The translations under genes and the position numbers were made by a program. A stretch of DNA of 64,000 bases. Source: an uncultured Oscillospiraceae bacterium. GTDB lineage: Bacteria; Bacillota; Clostridia; Oscillospirales; Oscillospiraceae. This document shows positions 31,408 to 39,840 of this stretch, one piece after another. The notes below the pieces were generated by a model that saw nothing but the letters and a program-made list of their open reading frames with translations, did no database searches and was not told the origin of the DNA. The first letter of the stretch is position 1, and each line of letters opens with the position of its first letter. The stretch lies in NCBI GenBank assembly GCA_934589065.1, contig CAKTNN010000009.1, positions 9,230-73,229 on the forward strand, read 5' to 3'.

Positions 31408-34011
31408 ATGAATCAGCAGGAAAATGGTGTTTCGGCGGCTACGGAGCTGATGCTTCTGCTTCAAAAGCTGGGGCATGCGGAAACAGACAAGGAGCGGGTC
31501 GATTGCTTCCATGGATTTTTGCAGGCGCTTTGCACCGCGTCCGCTGCCGAACGGGTTGTTGTTTTTGAGCGGGCCAACGGCAGCTTCCAGGAGCAGACGG
31601 AGTGCTTCCAACGGGAGCGCGGTTTCCTCACAGGGGAAAAACCGGAATCTCTGGCGCTTCCGGATTACCCCAGATGGTTCTGCGCCATGGACGACGGTCA
31701 GAATGTACAGGCCCAGTTGAGGGAGGTGCAGCTATACTGCCGCAAAAGCAAACGCAAGGTGGAAGCTCTGGAAATGCTGCCCATTACCTACGGCAAGTGG
31801 AATTATAGCTGCATTGTGCTGGAAAACCCCAATCAGGCTCTGATGGAGGGGATGCGGGCCTTCCTGAACCTGATCGGTTCGTACATTGGAGCTTACCGGG
31901 ATAACCTGCGCAAGCAAATGCTTTTGGCGGATCGTCCGGGCAACCGCGTCTTCCAGGGAGGAAAAATTGATCCTGCCCAGGTGCTGAACGTATTGTGCAA
32001 AGAATATACCTCCGTCTATTATATGGACTTATCTAGGGATGAGCTCTATCCCATTCGGGTAGACAGTGTGGCAAATGTGGCCCAGATTCCGGATGTGCGG
32101 GATATGAAAGTGGCATCCATGTCCAAGGTAGTGGAAAGCTATTGCAAAAACTACGTAGTTCCGGGGCAGCAGCAGAGACTTCTGGATTTCTTTCAAAAGG
32201 ACAATCTGATTCGGGAGCTTTCCGAAAGCGAGCGCTGCTTCTGCCGCTATCGCTGCAAACCCAATCTATCCGGGCAGCAGTTTTTCGAGGCACAGGTGAT
32301 CAAGATATCCCAGGATGCGGAAGGCGGGATTAAGGTTCTTGCAGCGTTCCAGCACGTAGATGATCTGATGCTTGCCGAGCAGCGCCACCAGCAGGAGCTG
32401 GAGGAAATGCTGCAAAAGGAGCGGGTTAACAACGAGGTGCTCTCCGCAATCAGTAAGATCTACTATGCCATCTTCCGCATTGATTTGGAGCAGGACCACT
32501 ACGAGGAAATCACCAGCGACAGCGCAGTGCATCACCTTACCGGGAAGAGCGGAAAAGCCTCCACAGAGATGATCGAGCTGTGCAATACCTTTGTGGTGCC
32601 GGAGTACCGTGCCAGAATCCTTCGATTTTTTGACTTATCAACCCTGGCAGACCGACTGCAGGACGAGGGTACCGTTGCCAATGAATATCTGGCGACGGAT
32701 GGCAACTGGCATACCGCACGGTTTATCGCCAAGCGGCGCAATGATGCCGGGCGGGTGACCCATGTGCTGTATGTAACCCGGCTCATCAGCGATACCAAAC
32801 GCCGGGAGCAGAACTGGGTTCTCATTGCAGAGGAGGCCAACAAGGCCAATATCGCAAAGACGGAATTTATTTCCCAGATTGCCCATGACATCCGCACGCC
32901 CCTGAATGCCATCCTTGGCTTTCTTGCCATTACGAGGGCGCATATCTCTGACCCGGAGCAGGTAAAATACGGGCTGGATAAAATCCAGGTGGCGGGAGAT
33001 TTCCTCCATGCACTGGTGGATGATGTGCTGGATATTTCCCGGATTGAAAACGGGCAGATGAAGCTTCAACCGGAGAAGGTGGATATCGCTCAGTTTTTTG
33101 ATGAGATTCCAAACACCATAGCCCACAACAAAATGGGGAAGGACCTGTCCTTCCGAATGGATATCCATGATATCTCCAAAAAGTATCTCCTGGCAGACCC
33201 TTTGCGATTAAAGCAGATCTATTCCAATATTCTGACCAATTCCATTAAATATACCCCCACCGGCGGAAGCTTTGGGCTGGAAGCCTACGAAACTCCCGGA
33301 AAAACACCGGGAAAGGTGTGTCTGGTGGCAGAATTGTGGGATACGGGCATTGGAATGTCCAAGGAATATATGGAAAAGATGTATTCCAAATTCACCCGGG
33401 AGACGGATACCCGAATTAATAAAGTCAGTGGCTATGGCCTGGGCCTTTCCATCGTGAAGGATTTAACCGATTTGATGGGCGGCAGCATCCAGGTAACCAG
33501 CCAGCCGGGGAAGGGCACACGGTTCCGCTTGGAGTATGAGCTGCCATACTGTGAAGAAGAGCCTGCGAAAGCGGGGACGGAAGCTTCCACGGATTTCCGG
33601 GCGGCCTGTCAGGGAATGCGGGTGCTGATTGCCGAGGATAACGACCTGAATTATGAGGTTCTGAAGGAAATCCTTGCAATGTACGGCGTTGCCTGCGATT
33701 GGACTTCCGATGGTGCCGCCTGTGTGGAGCGATTCCGGGAGGCAAAGCCGCACACCTACGATGCCATTCTCATGGATATGCAGATGCCTAATATGAATGG
33801 CCTGGAGGCAACCGTGGCAATTCGCCGGATGCCCCTGCCGGAGGCGCACTCCATTCCCATTCTGGCGCTGACTGCCAATGCCTTCCAGGAGGATGTGCAG
33901 CGATGCATTAATGCCGGAATGAATGCCTATCTATCCAAACCGGTGGATGTGAACAAGCTTATGACAGCGCTGTGCTGCATTCGTGAGCAGCGGGATATTC
34001 CCCAAACATAA
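31408..34011 (+). CDS. Hybrid sensor histidine kinase/response regulator
   Basis: 867 residues from ATG 31408 (ggaggaatggt). No membrane segment is seen, so it is cytosolic. Residues about 1-480 hold GAF/PAS-like sensory regions. The phosphoacceptor is H493 in SQIAHDIRTPLNAILGF. The ATPase has NILTNSIKYTPTGG, DTGIGMSKEY, GYGLGLSIVKDL and GKGTRFRLEY. A receiver follows from about residue 738: VLIAEDNDLNYEV, phosphorylated D790 in ILMDMQMPN, and a Lys in AYLSKPVD. No separate response regulator or output protein is adjacent, so the partner is unknown. Confidence 0.92.
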   Translation: MNQQENGVSAATELMLLLQKLGHAETDKERVDCFHGFLQALCTASAAERVVVFERANGSFQEQTECFQRERGFLTGEKPESLALPDYPRWFCAMDDGQNVQAQLREVQLYCRKSKRKVEALEMLPITYGKWNYSCIVLENPNQALMEGMRAFLNLIGSYIGAYRDNLRKQMLLADRPGNRVFQGGKIDPAQVLNVLCKEYTSVYYMDLSRDELYPIRVDSVANVAQIPDVRDMKVASMSKVVESYCKNYVVPGQQQRLLDFFQKDNLIRELSESERCFCRYRCKPNLSGQQFFEAQVIKISQDAEGGIKVLAAFQHVDDLMLAEQRHQQELEEMLQKERVNNEVLSAISKIYYAIFRIDLEQDHYEEITSDSAVHHLTGKSGKASTEMIELCNTFVVPEYRARILRFFDLSTLADRLQDEGTVANEYLATDGNWHTARFIAKRRNDAGRVTHVLYVTRLISDTKRREQNWVLIAEEANKANIAKTEFISQIAHDIRTPLNAILGFLAITRAHISDPEQVKYGLDKIQVAGDFLHALVDDVLDISRIENGQMKLQPEKVDIAQFFDEIPNTIAHNKMGKDLSFRMDIHDISKKYLLADPLRLKQIYSNILTNSIKYTPTGGSFGLEAYETPGKTPGKVCLVAELWDTGIGMSKEYMEKMYSKFTRETDTRINKVSGYGLGLSIVKDLTDLMGGSIQVTSQPGKGTRFRLEYELPYCEEEPAKAGTEASTDFRAACQGMRVLIAEDNDLNYEVLKEILAMYGVACDWTSDGAACVERFREAKPHTYDAILMDMQMPNMNGLEATVAIRRMPLPEAHSIPILALTANAFQEDVQRCINAGMNAYLSKPVDVNKLMTALCCIREQRDIPQT

Positions 34012-34016
34012 AAAGG

Positions 34017-34103
34017 AAAAACGTCATTGCCTTTACGCGCGGCTTTCCGGAAACTCTTTTATGGGAGGAGACGGAGGTTCGCCCGGCCGGCAATGACGTT
34101 TTT
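34017..34103 (+). terminator. Terminator of the hybrid kinase gene
   Basis: Arms AAAACGTCATTGCC (from 34018) and GGCAATGACGTTTTT (34089-34103) with a long 57-base loop that holds further small stems. The arms share the CGTCATTGC core of the repeats at 51751. In the remaining gap to 34232 I see nothing. Confidence 0.65.
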
Positions 34104-34232
34104 GTTCGGAAAAGGGAAAGTGCCCAAACAACCCAAAACAGAAAATCCTGAAATCAGTCTGAAAAATCATGGATGAAAAATAGTATATTTTGTTAAAAAA
34201 TATGTAATTCCACCCGGATTCCCGGTAAGTGA

Positions 34233-34261
34233 TTGACTTTTTGGACGATTTGTGTTACAAT
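34233..34261 (+). promoter_or_regulatory. Promoter of the ftsEX operon
   Basis: TTGACT and TACAAT with a 17-bp spacer, leaving an untranslated leader of about 75 bases before ftsE. Confidence 0.7.
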
Positions 34262-34342
34262 CCACTTACATTGCGCGCAGGGAGCTGTTATGTCATCCTT
34301 TCGGAAGCCGACTTTTCCCTGCGGAACTTCGACTGGAGATAG

Positions 34343-35035
34343 ATGCAAATGATTGAATTTACAGATGTCGTGAAATGCTATGAGCAGGGCAACCGGGCAC
34401 TCAATGGCGTTTCTATGCGCATTGATGACGGAGAGTTCTGCTTCCTGGTGGGCCCTTCCGGTTCCGGCAAATCTACGATTATCAAACTGATTACAGGGGA
34501 ACTAAGGCCCACTTCCGGTACGGTCCACGTGAATTCCTTCTTCCTGGAGCGGATCCGTAAGCGGGAGATTCCCATGCTGCGCCGTACCGTCGGCGTTGTG
34601 TTCCAGGATTTCCGACTGATCAACAACATGACGGTGTACGATAACGTGGCCTTTGCCATGCGGGTTATCGGTGCCCGGGAGAGTGAAATTCGGGAGCGCG
34701 TACCTTACGTTCTGGAGCTGGTCGGCCTGGAGAATAAGGGCAACCGCCACCCCGGCGAAATGTCCGGCGGTGAACAGCAGCGTCTGGCAATCGCCCGGGC
34801 TCTGGTGAACAATCCGTCCACCATCATCGCTGACGAGCCCACCGGTAACCTGGACCCTGCCCGTTCCTTTGAAATTATGGCACTGCTCCAGGAAATCAAT
34901 AACCTGGGCACGACGGTGCTGGTGGTTACCCATGAAAAGAACCTAGTGGAGCTGTTTGCAAAGCGCGTCATCGCCATTGATGACGGCTATGTGGTCAGCG
35001 ACGGCAGAGAGGGGTACTACGGAAATGAAAATTAA
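34343..35035 (+). CDS. ftsE: Cell division ATP-binding protein FtsE
   Basis: 230 residues with Walker [11 protein letters not shown], signature [19 protein letters not shown], Walker [13 protein letters not shown] and H-switch VTHEKN. FtsE pairs with FtsX as an ABC-type signalling complex that activates cell-wall hydrolases at the septum. ATG 34343 has ggagat close by; ATG 34349 would give the usual MIEF start and is equally possible. It overlaps ftsX by 11 bp. Confidence 0.94.
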   Translation: MQMIEFTDVVKCYEQGNRALNGVSMRIDDGEFCFLVGPSGSGKSTIIKLITGELRPTSGTVHVNSFFLERIRKREIPMLRRTVGVVFQDFRLINNMTVYDNVAFAMRVIGARESEIRERVPYVLELVGLENKGNRHPGEMSGGEQQRLAIARALVNNPSTIIADEPTGNLDPARSFEIMALLQEINNLGTTVLVVTHEKNLVELFAKRVIAIDDGYVVSDGREGYYGNEN

Positions 35036-35912
35036 CAATATCGGCTACCTTCTGAAAGAAGGCATCCGTGGAATCTTTCTGCACGGGTTTATGTCCTTCG
35101 CCGCCGTGTGCGTCACGGTAGCCTGCCTGATTATTGTGGGCAGCTTTTCCATTCTGGCCTATAACCTGGATGTGATGGTTACGGAGCTGAACCAGACCAG
35201 TGAAATCCTGGTGTACATCGACAGCGACCTTTCCGATGCCGAGGCAAGAAGCATCGGAACGAAAATCAATGCTCTGAGCAATGTTCAGCAGGCAACCTTT
35301 ATTTCCCGGGAAGAGGCACTGGATAGCTTTGTAAAGGATCACAACGAGGATTCCGCCTTCAATGGCGTTCAGGCAAGCGACCTGCGCCACCGGTATGAGG
35401 TGACGCTGGAAGACAATACCCTGATGGATCAGACCGATGCCCAGCTGCAGCAGATCCCCGGTGTAGCAAAGACCAACGCCGCGTATGAGCTGGCCCAGGG
35501 CTTTACCACCATTCAGCAGGTGCTGCACATTGTGTCCATTGCTATGATTGCGGTGCTGCTGGTGATTTCTCTGTTGATTATTTCCAATACCGTTAAGCTG
35601 GCAATGTACGATCGCCGGGATGAGATCTTCATTATGAAAATGGTGGGTGCTACCAATGGATTCATCCGCCTGCCCTTTATTGTGGAAGGCTTTACCCTGG
35701 GCATGATGGGCGCTGTGTTGGCCTTCGGCTTGGAATGGGTGGCATACGACACCCTGGTGGAGAAAATCTCCCATGTGGATGCACTGAAGCTCTTTACCTT
35801 CGTGCCCTTTGAGAGCCTGCTGGTTCCCATGCTGATTGTCTTCGGCGCAGCCGGTCTGTTCGTTGGCATTGTGGGCAGCTGGACTTCCATCCGCAAGTTT
35901 ATGGATGTGTAA
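35025..35912 (+). CDS. ftsX: Cell division protein FtsX
   Basis: 295 residues. Topology is typical of FtsX: a first membrane segment (ITVACLIIVGSFSILAYNL region), a large extracellular loop (residues about 45-165, with the SEILVYIDSDLSDAEARSI start), then three segments at about 170-190, 220-245 and 265-290. The motif KLAMYDRRDEIFIMKMVGATNGFIRLPFIVEG is conserved. The loop probably contacts the coiled coil of the PcsB-like protein encoded next. It starts inside the ftsE end. Confidence 0.93.
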   Translation: MKINNIGYLLKEGIRGIFLHGFMSFAAVCVTVACLIIVGSFSILAYNLDVMVTELNQTSEILVYIDSDLSDAEARSIGTKINALSNVQQATFISREEALDSFVKDHNEDSAFNGVQASDLRHRYEVTLEDNTLMDQTDAQLQQIPGVAKTNAAYELAQGFTTIQQVLHIVSIAMIAVLLVISLLIISNTVKLAMYDRRDEIFIMKMVGATNGFIRLPFIVEGFTLGMMGAVLAFGLEWVAYDTLVEKISHVDALKLFTFVPFESLLVPMLIVFGAAGLFVGIVGSWTSIRKFMDV

Positions 35913-35936
35913 CCGGCAAGGTTAAAGAAAAACATC

Positions 35937-35970
35937 GTATGTTTGTATCCCATCCGGGATGCAAACATAC
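35937..35970 (+). repeat. Stem-loop between ftsX and the first PcsB-like gene
   Basis: Arms GTATGTTTGTATCCC and GGGATGCAAACATAC pair over 15 positions with one G-U. No T-run follows, so it is more likely an mRNA stability or partial attenuation element than a terminator. Confidence 0.5.
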
Positions 35971-35988
35971 AATCATTCGGAGAATGAA

Positions 35989-37206
35989 ATGAACATACCC
36001 AAGTTTCACCGCCTATGTGGAGCGCTATTGGTGCTGAGTATGTGCCTGTTTGAGCTCCCGGTTCCCGGATTTGCCGCGGCATCTTCCCAGGCAATCAAGG
36101 AGGAATTGGGAGCCTTAAAGGATAAAAATGCAGAAATTAAGGCGGAAATTGACGGAATCCGGCAGCAATATGATGCGACTGCCAACCAGATTCAGGACTT
36201 AGTAAACAGGAAGGATGCAGTAGATCAGGAGATTGGCCTGCTGCACGAGCAGATTCAGGTGACTTCCGACCAGATTACGGCGTACGCTCAGCTGATTGCC
36301 GACAGCCAGGATGACCTGGATGATGCCCAGCAGCGGCTGGATGAACTGAACGAAAAACACAAAGAGCGCATTCGGGCTATGGAAGAGGCCGGAACCGTTA
36401 CCTATTGGCAGGTCCTGTTTGAAGCCAACAGCTTTACGGACTTCCTGGATCGGCTGGAGATGATTCGCGAGATTTCCGCTGCAGACCAAAGGCGGATTCA
36501 GGAAATTCAGCAGGTGGCCCAGGAGGTTTCCGGAGCTCGCCAGCAGATGCAGGAGGAGCTTTCCGGTTTGAGCCTTGCCCAGGCCCAGCTCCAGGAAAGT
36601 CAATCGGAGCTGGAAATCAAACGAACGGAATCCGACGAACTCTTGCGCAGCCTTGCGGTGCAGGAAGAGGAATTCCAGCTGCTGCTGGACGATTCCGAGG
36701 CCAAGCAGGATGCTTTGATGCAGGAGATAGCCCAAAAGCAAAAGGAGCTATCCAACGCAGAATATGAAGAAAAACTTGCCAAGCTTGCCCTCCAGGGCCA
36801 AAACCCGCCTTCTTCTGCCACCTGGATCACTCCGGTATCCGGCTATACCATCACCAGTCCCTTTGGGATGCGGGTGCATCCCGTTTATAAGTACCAGCTG
36901 ATGCACAACGGCATTGATATGGCCTGCCCCTCCGGCACGCCCATCTATGCCACCCGGGCTGGTACGGTTACCCGGGCTGCCTACCAAGCAGGGGGCGCGG
37001 GTTATTATGTCAGCCTGAACCACGGGGATGGCTTTGGCAGTATTTATATGCACATGACGAACTATGTTGTCTCTGCCGGTCAAACCGTCACGGCAGGGCA
37101 GCTCATTGGCTATGTGGGCAGCACCGGCGTATCTACCGGTCCCCACCTTCATTTTGGCGTTTCCTACGCCGGAACCTACGTCAATCCGATGGCCTACATA
37201 GGCTAA
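35989..37206 (+). CDS. PcsB/EnvC-like peptidoglycan hydrolase with M23 domain (copy 1)
   Basis: 405 residues from ATG 35989 (ggagaatgaa). A signal peptide ends near VPGFAAA. Residues about 30-250 are a long coiled coil that FtsX could hold and regulate. The C-terminal M23 domain has zinc ligands in HNGIDMACPSG and GPHLHFGVSYAG and a GDGFGSIYMHMTNYV segment. It cuts peptidoglycan at division once activated. It shares strong similarity with the next gene over the whole length, indicating tandem duplication. Confidence 0.9.
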   Translation: MNIPKFHRLCGALLVLSMCLFELPVPGFAAASSQAIKEELGALKDKNAEIKAEIDGIRQQYDATANQIQDLVNRKDAVDQEIGLLHEQIQVTSDQITAYAQLIADSQDDLDDAQQRLDELNEKHKERIRAMEEAGTVTYWQVLFEANSFTDFLDRLEMIREISAADQRRIQEIQQVAQEVSGARQQMQEELSGLSLAQAQLQESQSELEIKRTESDELLRSLAVQEEEFQLLLDDSEAKQDALMQEIAQKQKELSNAEYEEKLAKLALQGQNPPSSATWITPVSGYTITSPFGMRVHPVYKYQLMHNGIDMACPSGTPIYATRAGTVTRAAYQAGGAGYYVSLNHGDGFGSIYMHMTNYVVSAGQTVTAGQLIGYVGSTGVSTGPHLHFGVSYAGTYVNPMAYIG

Positions 37207-37226
37207 CATCGGGCAAAGGAGGCACT

Positions 37227-38507
37227 ATGAAAAACCGTAAAAAAATGGTAAAGCTGCTGGCTGGTATTATGGCAGCCATTATGCTGATTACGCTGATTTT
37301 CAGCCTGATTCCCACCAGAGCCTTTGCCGCATCCTCCAGCGAGATCCGCAAGCAGATTAACGGCCTAAAGGATCAAAAGGCGGAGCTGCAGAAGGACATC
37401 AAGGATTTGCAGGCCCAGTATGACGCGAACGAAGGCGATATCGAAGATATTGTCACGAAGAAAAACGTTATCGATCAGGAGATCGGCAACCTCCATGCCC
37501 AGATTATCAATATCAATGAGCAGATTACGGCCTACGGCGTTCTGATTGCGGACAAGCAGGACGAGCTGGATAACGCCCAGGAGCACTACGACACGCTGAA
37601 CGAGGAATACAGGGTGCGCGTGCGCACCATGGAGGAAGAAGGGAGCCTGACCTATTGGGAGGTGCTCTTTAAGGCCAACAATTTCTCCGATCTGCTGGAT
37701 CGGCTGAACATGGTGGAGGAGATTGCCGCCTCCGATAACCGCCGCCTGCAGGAGCTGGACGAGGCCACCAAGGCGGTGGAGGTCGCTCAGTCGGAGCTGG
37801 CAACGGAGAAGGCAGACCTGGAAACCACCAAGCAGGAGCTAAACGAAACCCAGGCGGAACTGGATGACAAGCGTGCCGAGGCCGATGAGGTCATTAAGGA
37901 ACTGGTTGCCAAAGGTGAGGAAATCCAGGGCTTAAAGGATAAGCTGGAAGAGGAAGATCAGGATCTTCTGTCCCAGATTGCCTCTATGGAGAAGGAATAC
38001 AATACCGCCAAGCACCAGGAGTGGCTGGCCTATATGGCGACCTACACCACGGTACCCCCTGCAACCGCTGCCCCCTCCGGAGGAAATACGAACGGAACCA
38101 GCACACCCAGCTCCGGCGGCAGCTGGCTGCGCCCCTGCAGCTATGTATATATGTCCAGCCCCTTTGGCTTCCGGCAGTCGCCTACCTCAGGTGCTTCCAC
38201 GTATCACCAGGGTGTTGACCTGGCGGCTCCGGCGGGCACGCCGATCTATGCCAGCCGCAGCGGTGTGGTTACGGCGGCGACCTATTCCAATTCTGCTGGT
38301 TACTACGTGACCATTAACCATGGTGATGGATTCTCTTCCATCTACATGCACATGACAAACTACGTAGTGGGCGCAGGTGCTGCCGTTTCTGCAGGTCAGC
38401 TCATTGGCTATGTGGGCAGCACCGGTATCTCCACCGGCAACCACTTGCATTTCGGCATTGCCTATAATGGCGCCTATGTAAACCCCTGCGCCTATGTTTC
38501 CCTGTAA
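37227..38507 (+). CDS. PcsB/EnvC-like peptidoglycan hydrolase with M23 domain (copy 2)
   Basis: 426 residues; signal peptide ends near RAFAA. The coiled coil matches copy 1, with shared ...VIDQEIG...LHAQI and ...TYWEVLFKANNFSDLLDRL... stretches. Between coil and enzyme there is a TTVPPATAAPSGGNTNGTSTP linker absent from copy 1, which should add reach. M23 ligands: YHQGVDLAAPAG and GNHLHFGIAYNG. It follows copy 1 by 20 bp. Different linkers and coils suggest division of labour under one FtsEX. Confidence 0.9.
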   Translation: MKNRKKMVKLLAGIMAAIMLITLIFSLIPTRAFAASSSEIRKQINGLKDQKAELQKDIKDLQAQYDANEGDIEDIVTKKNVIDQEIGNLHAQIININEQITAYGVLIADKQDELDNAQEHYDTLNEEYRVRVRTMEEEGSLTYWEVLFKANNFSDLLDRLNMVEEIAASDNRRLQELDEATKAVEVAQSELATEKADLETTKQELNETQAELDDKRAEADEVIKELVAKGEEIQGLKDKLEEEDQDLLSQIASMEKEYNTAKHQEWLAYMATYTTVPPATAAPSGGNTNGTSTPSSGGSWLRPCSYVYMSSPFGFRQSPTSGASTYHQGVDLAAPAGTPIYASRSGVVTAATYSNSAGYYVTINHGDGFSSIYMHMTNYVVGAGAAVSAGQLIGYVGSTGISTGNHLHFGIAYNGAYVNPCAYVSL

Positions 38508-38523
38508 AATCCCATGAAAAATT

Positions 38524-38594
38524 GGGGCTGTTAAAAACATATCCCTGCAATCCGTTTGCGGTTCAGCGGGATGGATGTTTATAACAGCCCCATT
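38524..38594 (+). terminator. Stem-loop between PcsB-like copy 2 and the S41 gene, fourth copy of the TTAACAG family
   Basis: Arms GGGGCTGTTAAAAACAT (38524-38540) and ATGTTTATAACAGCCCC (38575-38591). Only a short T-run follows, so termination may be partial and the S41 gene may still be read from the ftsEX operon. Confidence 0.6.
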
Positions 38595-38612
38595 TGTTGT
38601 AAGGAGTTTCCG

Positions 38613-39764
38613 ATGAAGAAAAAAGCTTTGATCATTCTATCCTATTTTGCAACGGCGGTGTGCACCTGCTCACTGACCATTTTCCTGATTCAGCGCCAGA
38701 TTCCCTCCATGAAACTGGTATCCCTGGAAAACCTGATTTTGGAGCGGTTTCCCAATGAAGTGGATAAAACCTATATTGAAGATGCGGCAGCCAACGCCAT
38801 GGTAGAGGCGCTGGGTGACCGGTGGAGCTACTATGTTCCAGCCAGCAGCTATGAGCAGCTGGAGGAATCCATGAACAATAGCTATGTGGGCATTGGCATC
38901 ACCCTGGAGGATGCCCAGAAAACCGGCGCTTTCCGGGTGCTGGCAGTTGCGGAAGGCGGCCCTGCCCAGCAGGCCGGGATGCTGCCGGAGGATGAGATTA
39001 TCCGGGTGGATGGGGAAGACGTGGATGGCCTTAGTCTGGATGACCTCTCTGCCCGGATCAAGGGAGAAGCCGGAAGCCAGGTTACTCTGGTGGTAAACCG
39101 GCAGGGAGAAGAGGTCACTCTGGTGGTCACCCGGAATCAGGTGAATACGGTGGTCGCCAAAGGAAACCTTATTAACGGGGAAATCGGTTATGTGCGCATT
39201 GAAAACTTTGTTGCACGGAGTTCTGAGGAAACCATTGGAGTGATTGACGACCTGATTTCCCAGGGGGCAACCAAGCTGATTTTCGATGTGCGCAGCAATT
39301 CCGGCGGCTATGAAGAGAAGCTGATCAAGATCCTGGACTATCTGCTGCCGGAGGGAACGCTGCTGAGCAATGCGGATAAGGCAGGGGAGGAGGAGACCTT
39401 TGTTTCCGATGCAGAATGCATTGATCTTCCTATGGCGGTGCTCATCAACGAGGATTCCTATTCCGCTGCGGAGCTCTTTGCCGCCGTGCTCAGCGAGTAC
39501 GGTGCTGCAAAAACCGTTGGCAGTCACACCGTGGGCAAGGGCTACTATCAGAATCTTTTTCGCCTGGATGACGGTTCTGCCGTGGATCTTTCCGTGGGCA
39601 GATACTTTACTTCCAAAGGAGAAAATCTGGAGGGCGTGGGCCTGACCCCGGATGTGCAGGTGGAGATGAACGACGAAGACTATGCCCTGTTCTATTACGG
39701 AATGCTGGATCAAGAGCAGGATGCACAGCTTCAGGCCGCCGTGGATCTGTTGACGGAAAACTAA
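38613..39764 (+). CDS. S41 family C-terminal processing peptidase
   Basis: 383 residues from ATG 38613. An N-terminal anchor (ALIILSYFATAVCTCSLTIFLI) puts the enzyme outside. A PDZ domain spans about residues 95-175 (GIGITLEDAQ...VNRQGEEVTLVVTR). The catalytic dyad is S284 in DSYSAAELF and K309 in TVGKGYYQ, the 25-residue spacing of CtpA-type enzymes. It lies next to two cell-wall hydrolases and may trim them or other division proteins; this is inference from position. Confidence 0.9.
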   Translation: MKKKALIILSYFATAVCTCSLTIFLIQRQIPSMKLVSLENLILERFPNEVDKTYIEDAAANAMVEALGDRWSYYVPASSYEQLEESMNNSYVGIGITLEDAQKTGAFRVLAVAEGGPAQQAGMLPEDEIIRVDGEDVDGLSLDDLSARIKGEAGSQVTLVVNRQGEEVTLVVTRNQVNTVVAKGNLINGEIGYVRIENFVARSSEETIGVIDDLISQGATKLIFDVRSNSGGYEEKLIKILDYLLPEGTLLSNADKAGEEETFVSDAECIDLPMAVLINEDSYSAAELFAAVLSEYGAAKTVGSHTVGKGYYQNLFRLDDGSAVDLSVGRYFTSKGENLEGVGLTPDVQVEMNDEDYALFYYGMLDQEQDAQLQAAVDLLTEN

Positions 39765-39770
39765 AGAATA

Positions 39771-39826
39771 AAACGGCTGCCGATGTAGTCCGGTCACTGT
39801 GACCGGATTTGCAACGGCAGCCGTTT
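39771..39826. terminator. Bidirectional terminator between the S41 gene and the phosphohexomutase gene
   Basis: Outer arms AACGGCTGCCG and CGGCAGCCGTT with an inner hairpin TCCGGTCACTGTGACCGGA; it lies between two convergent genes and has A/T runs on both sides. Confidence 0.75.
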
Positions 39827-39840
39827 GCAGCTAAAATCAA

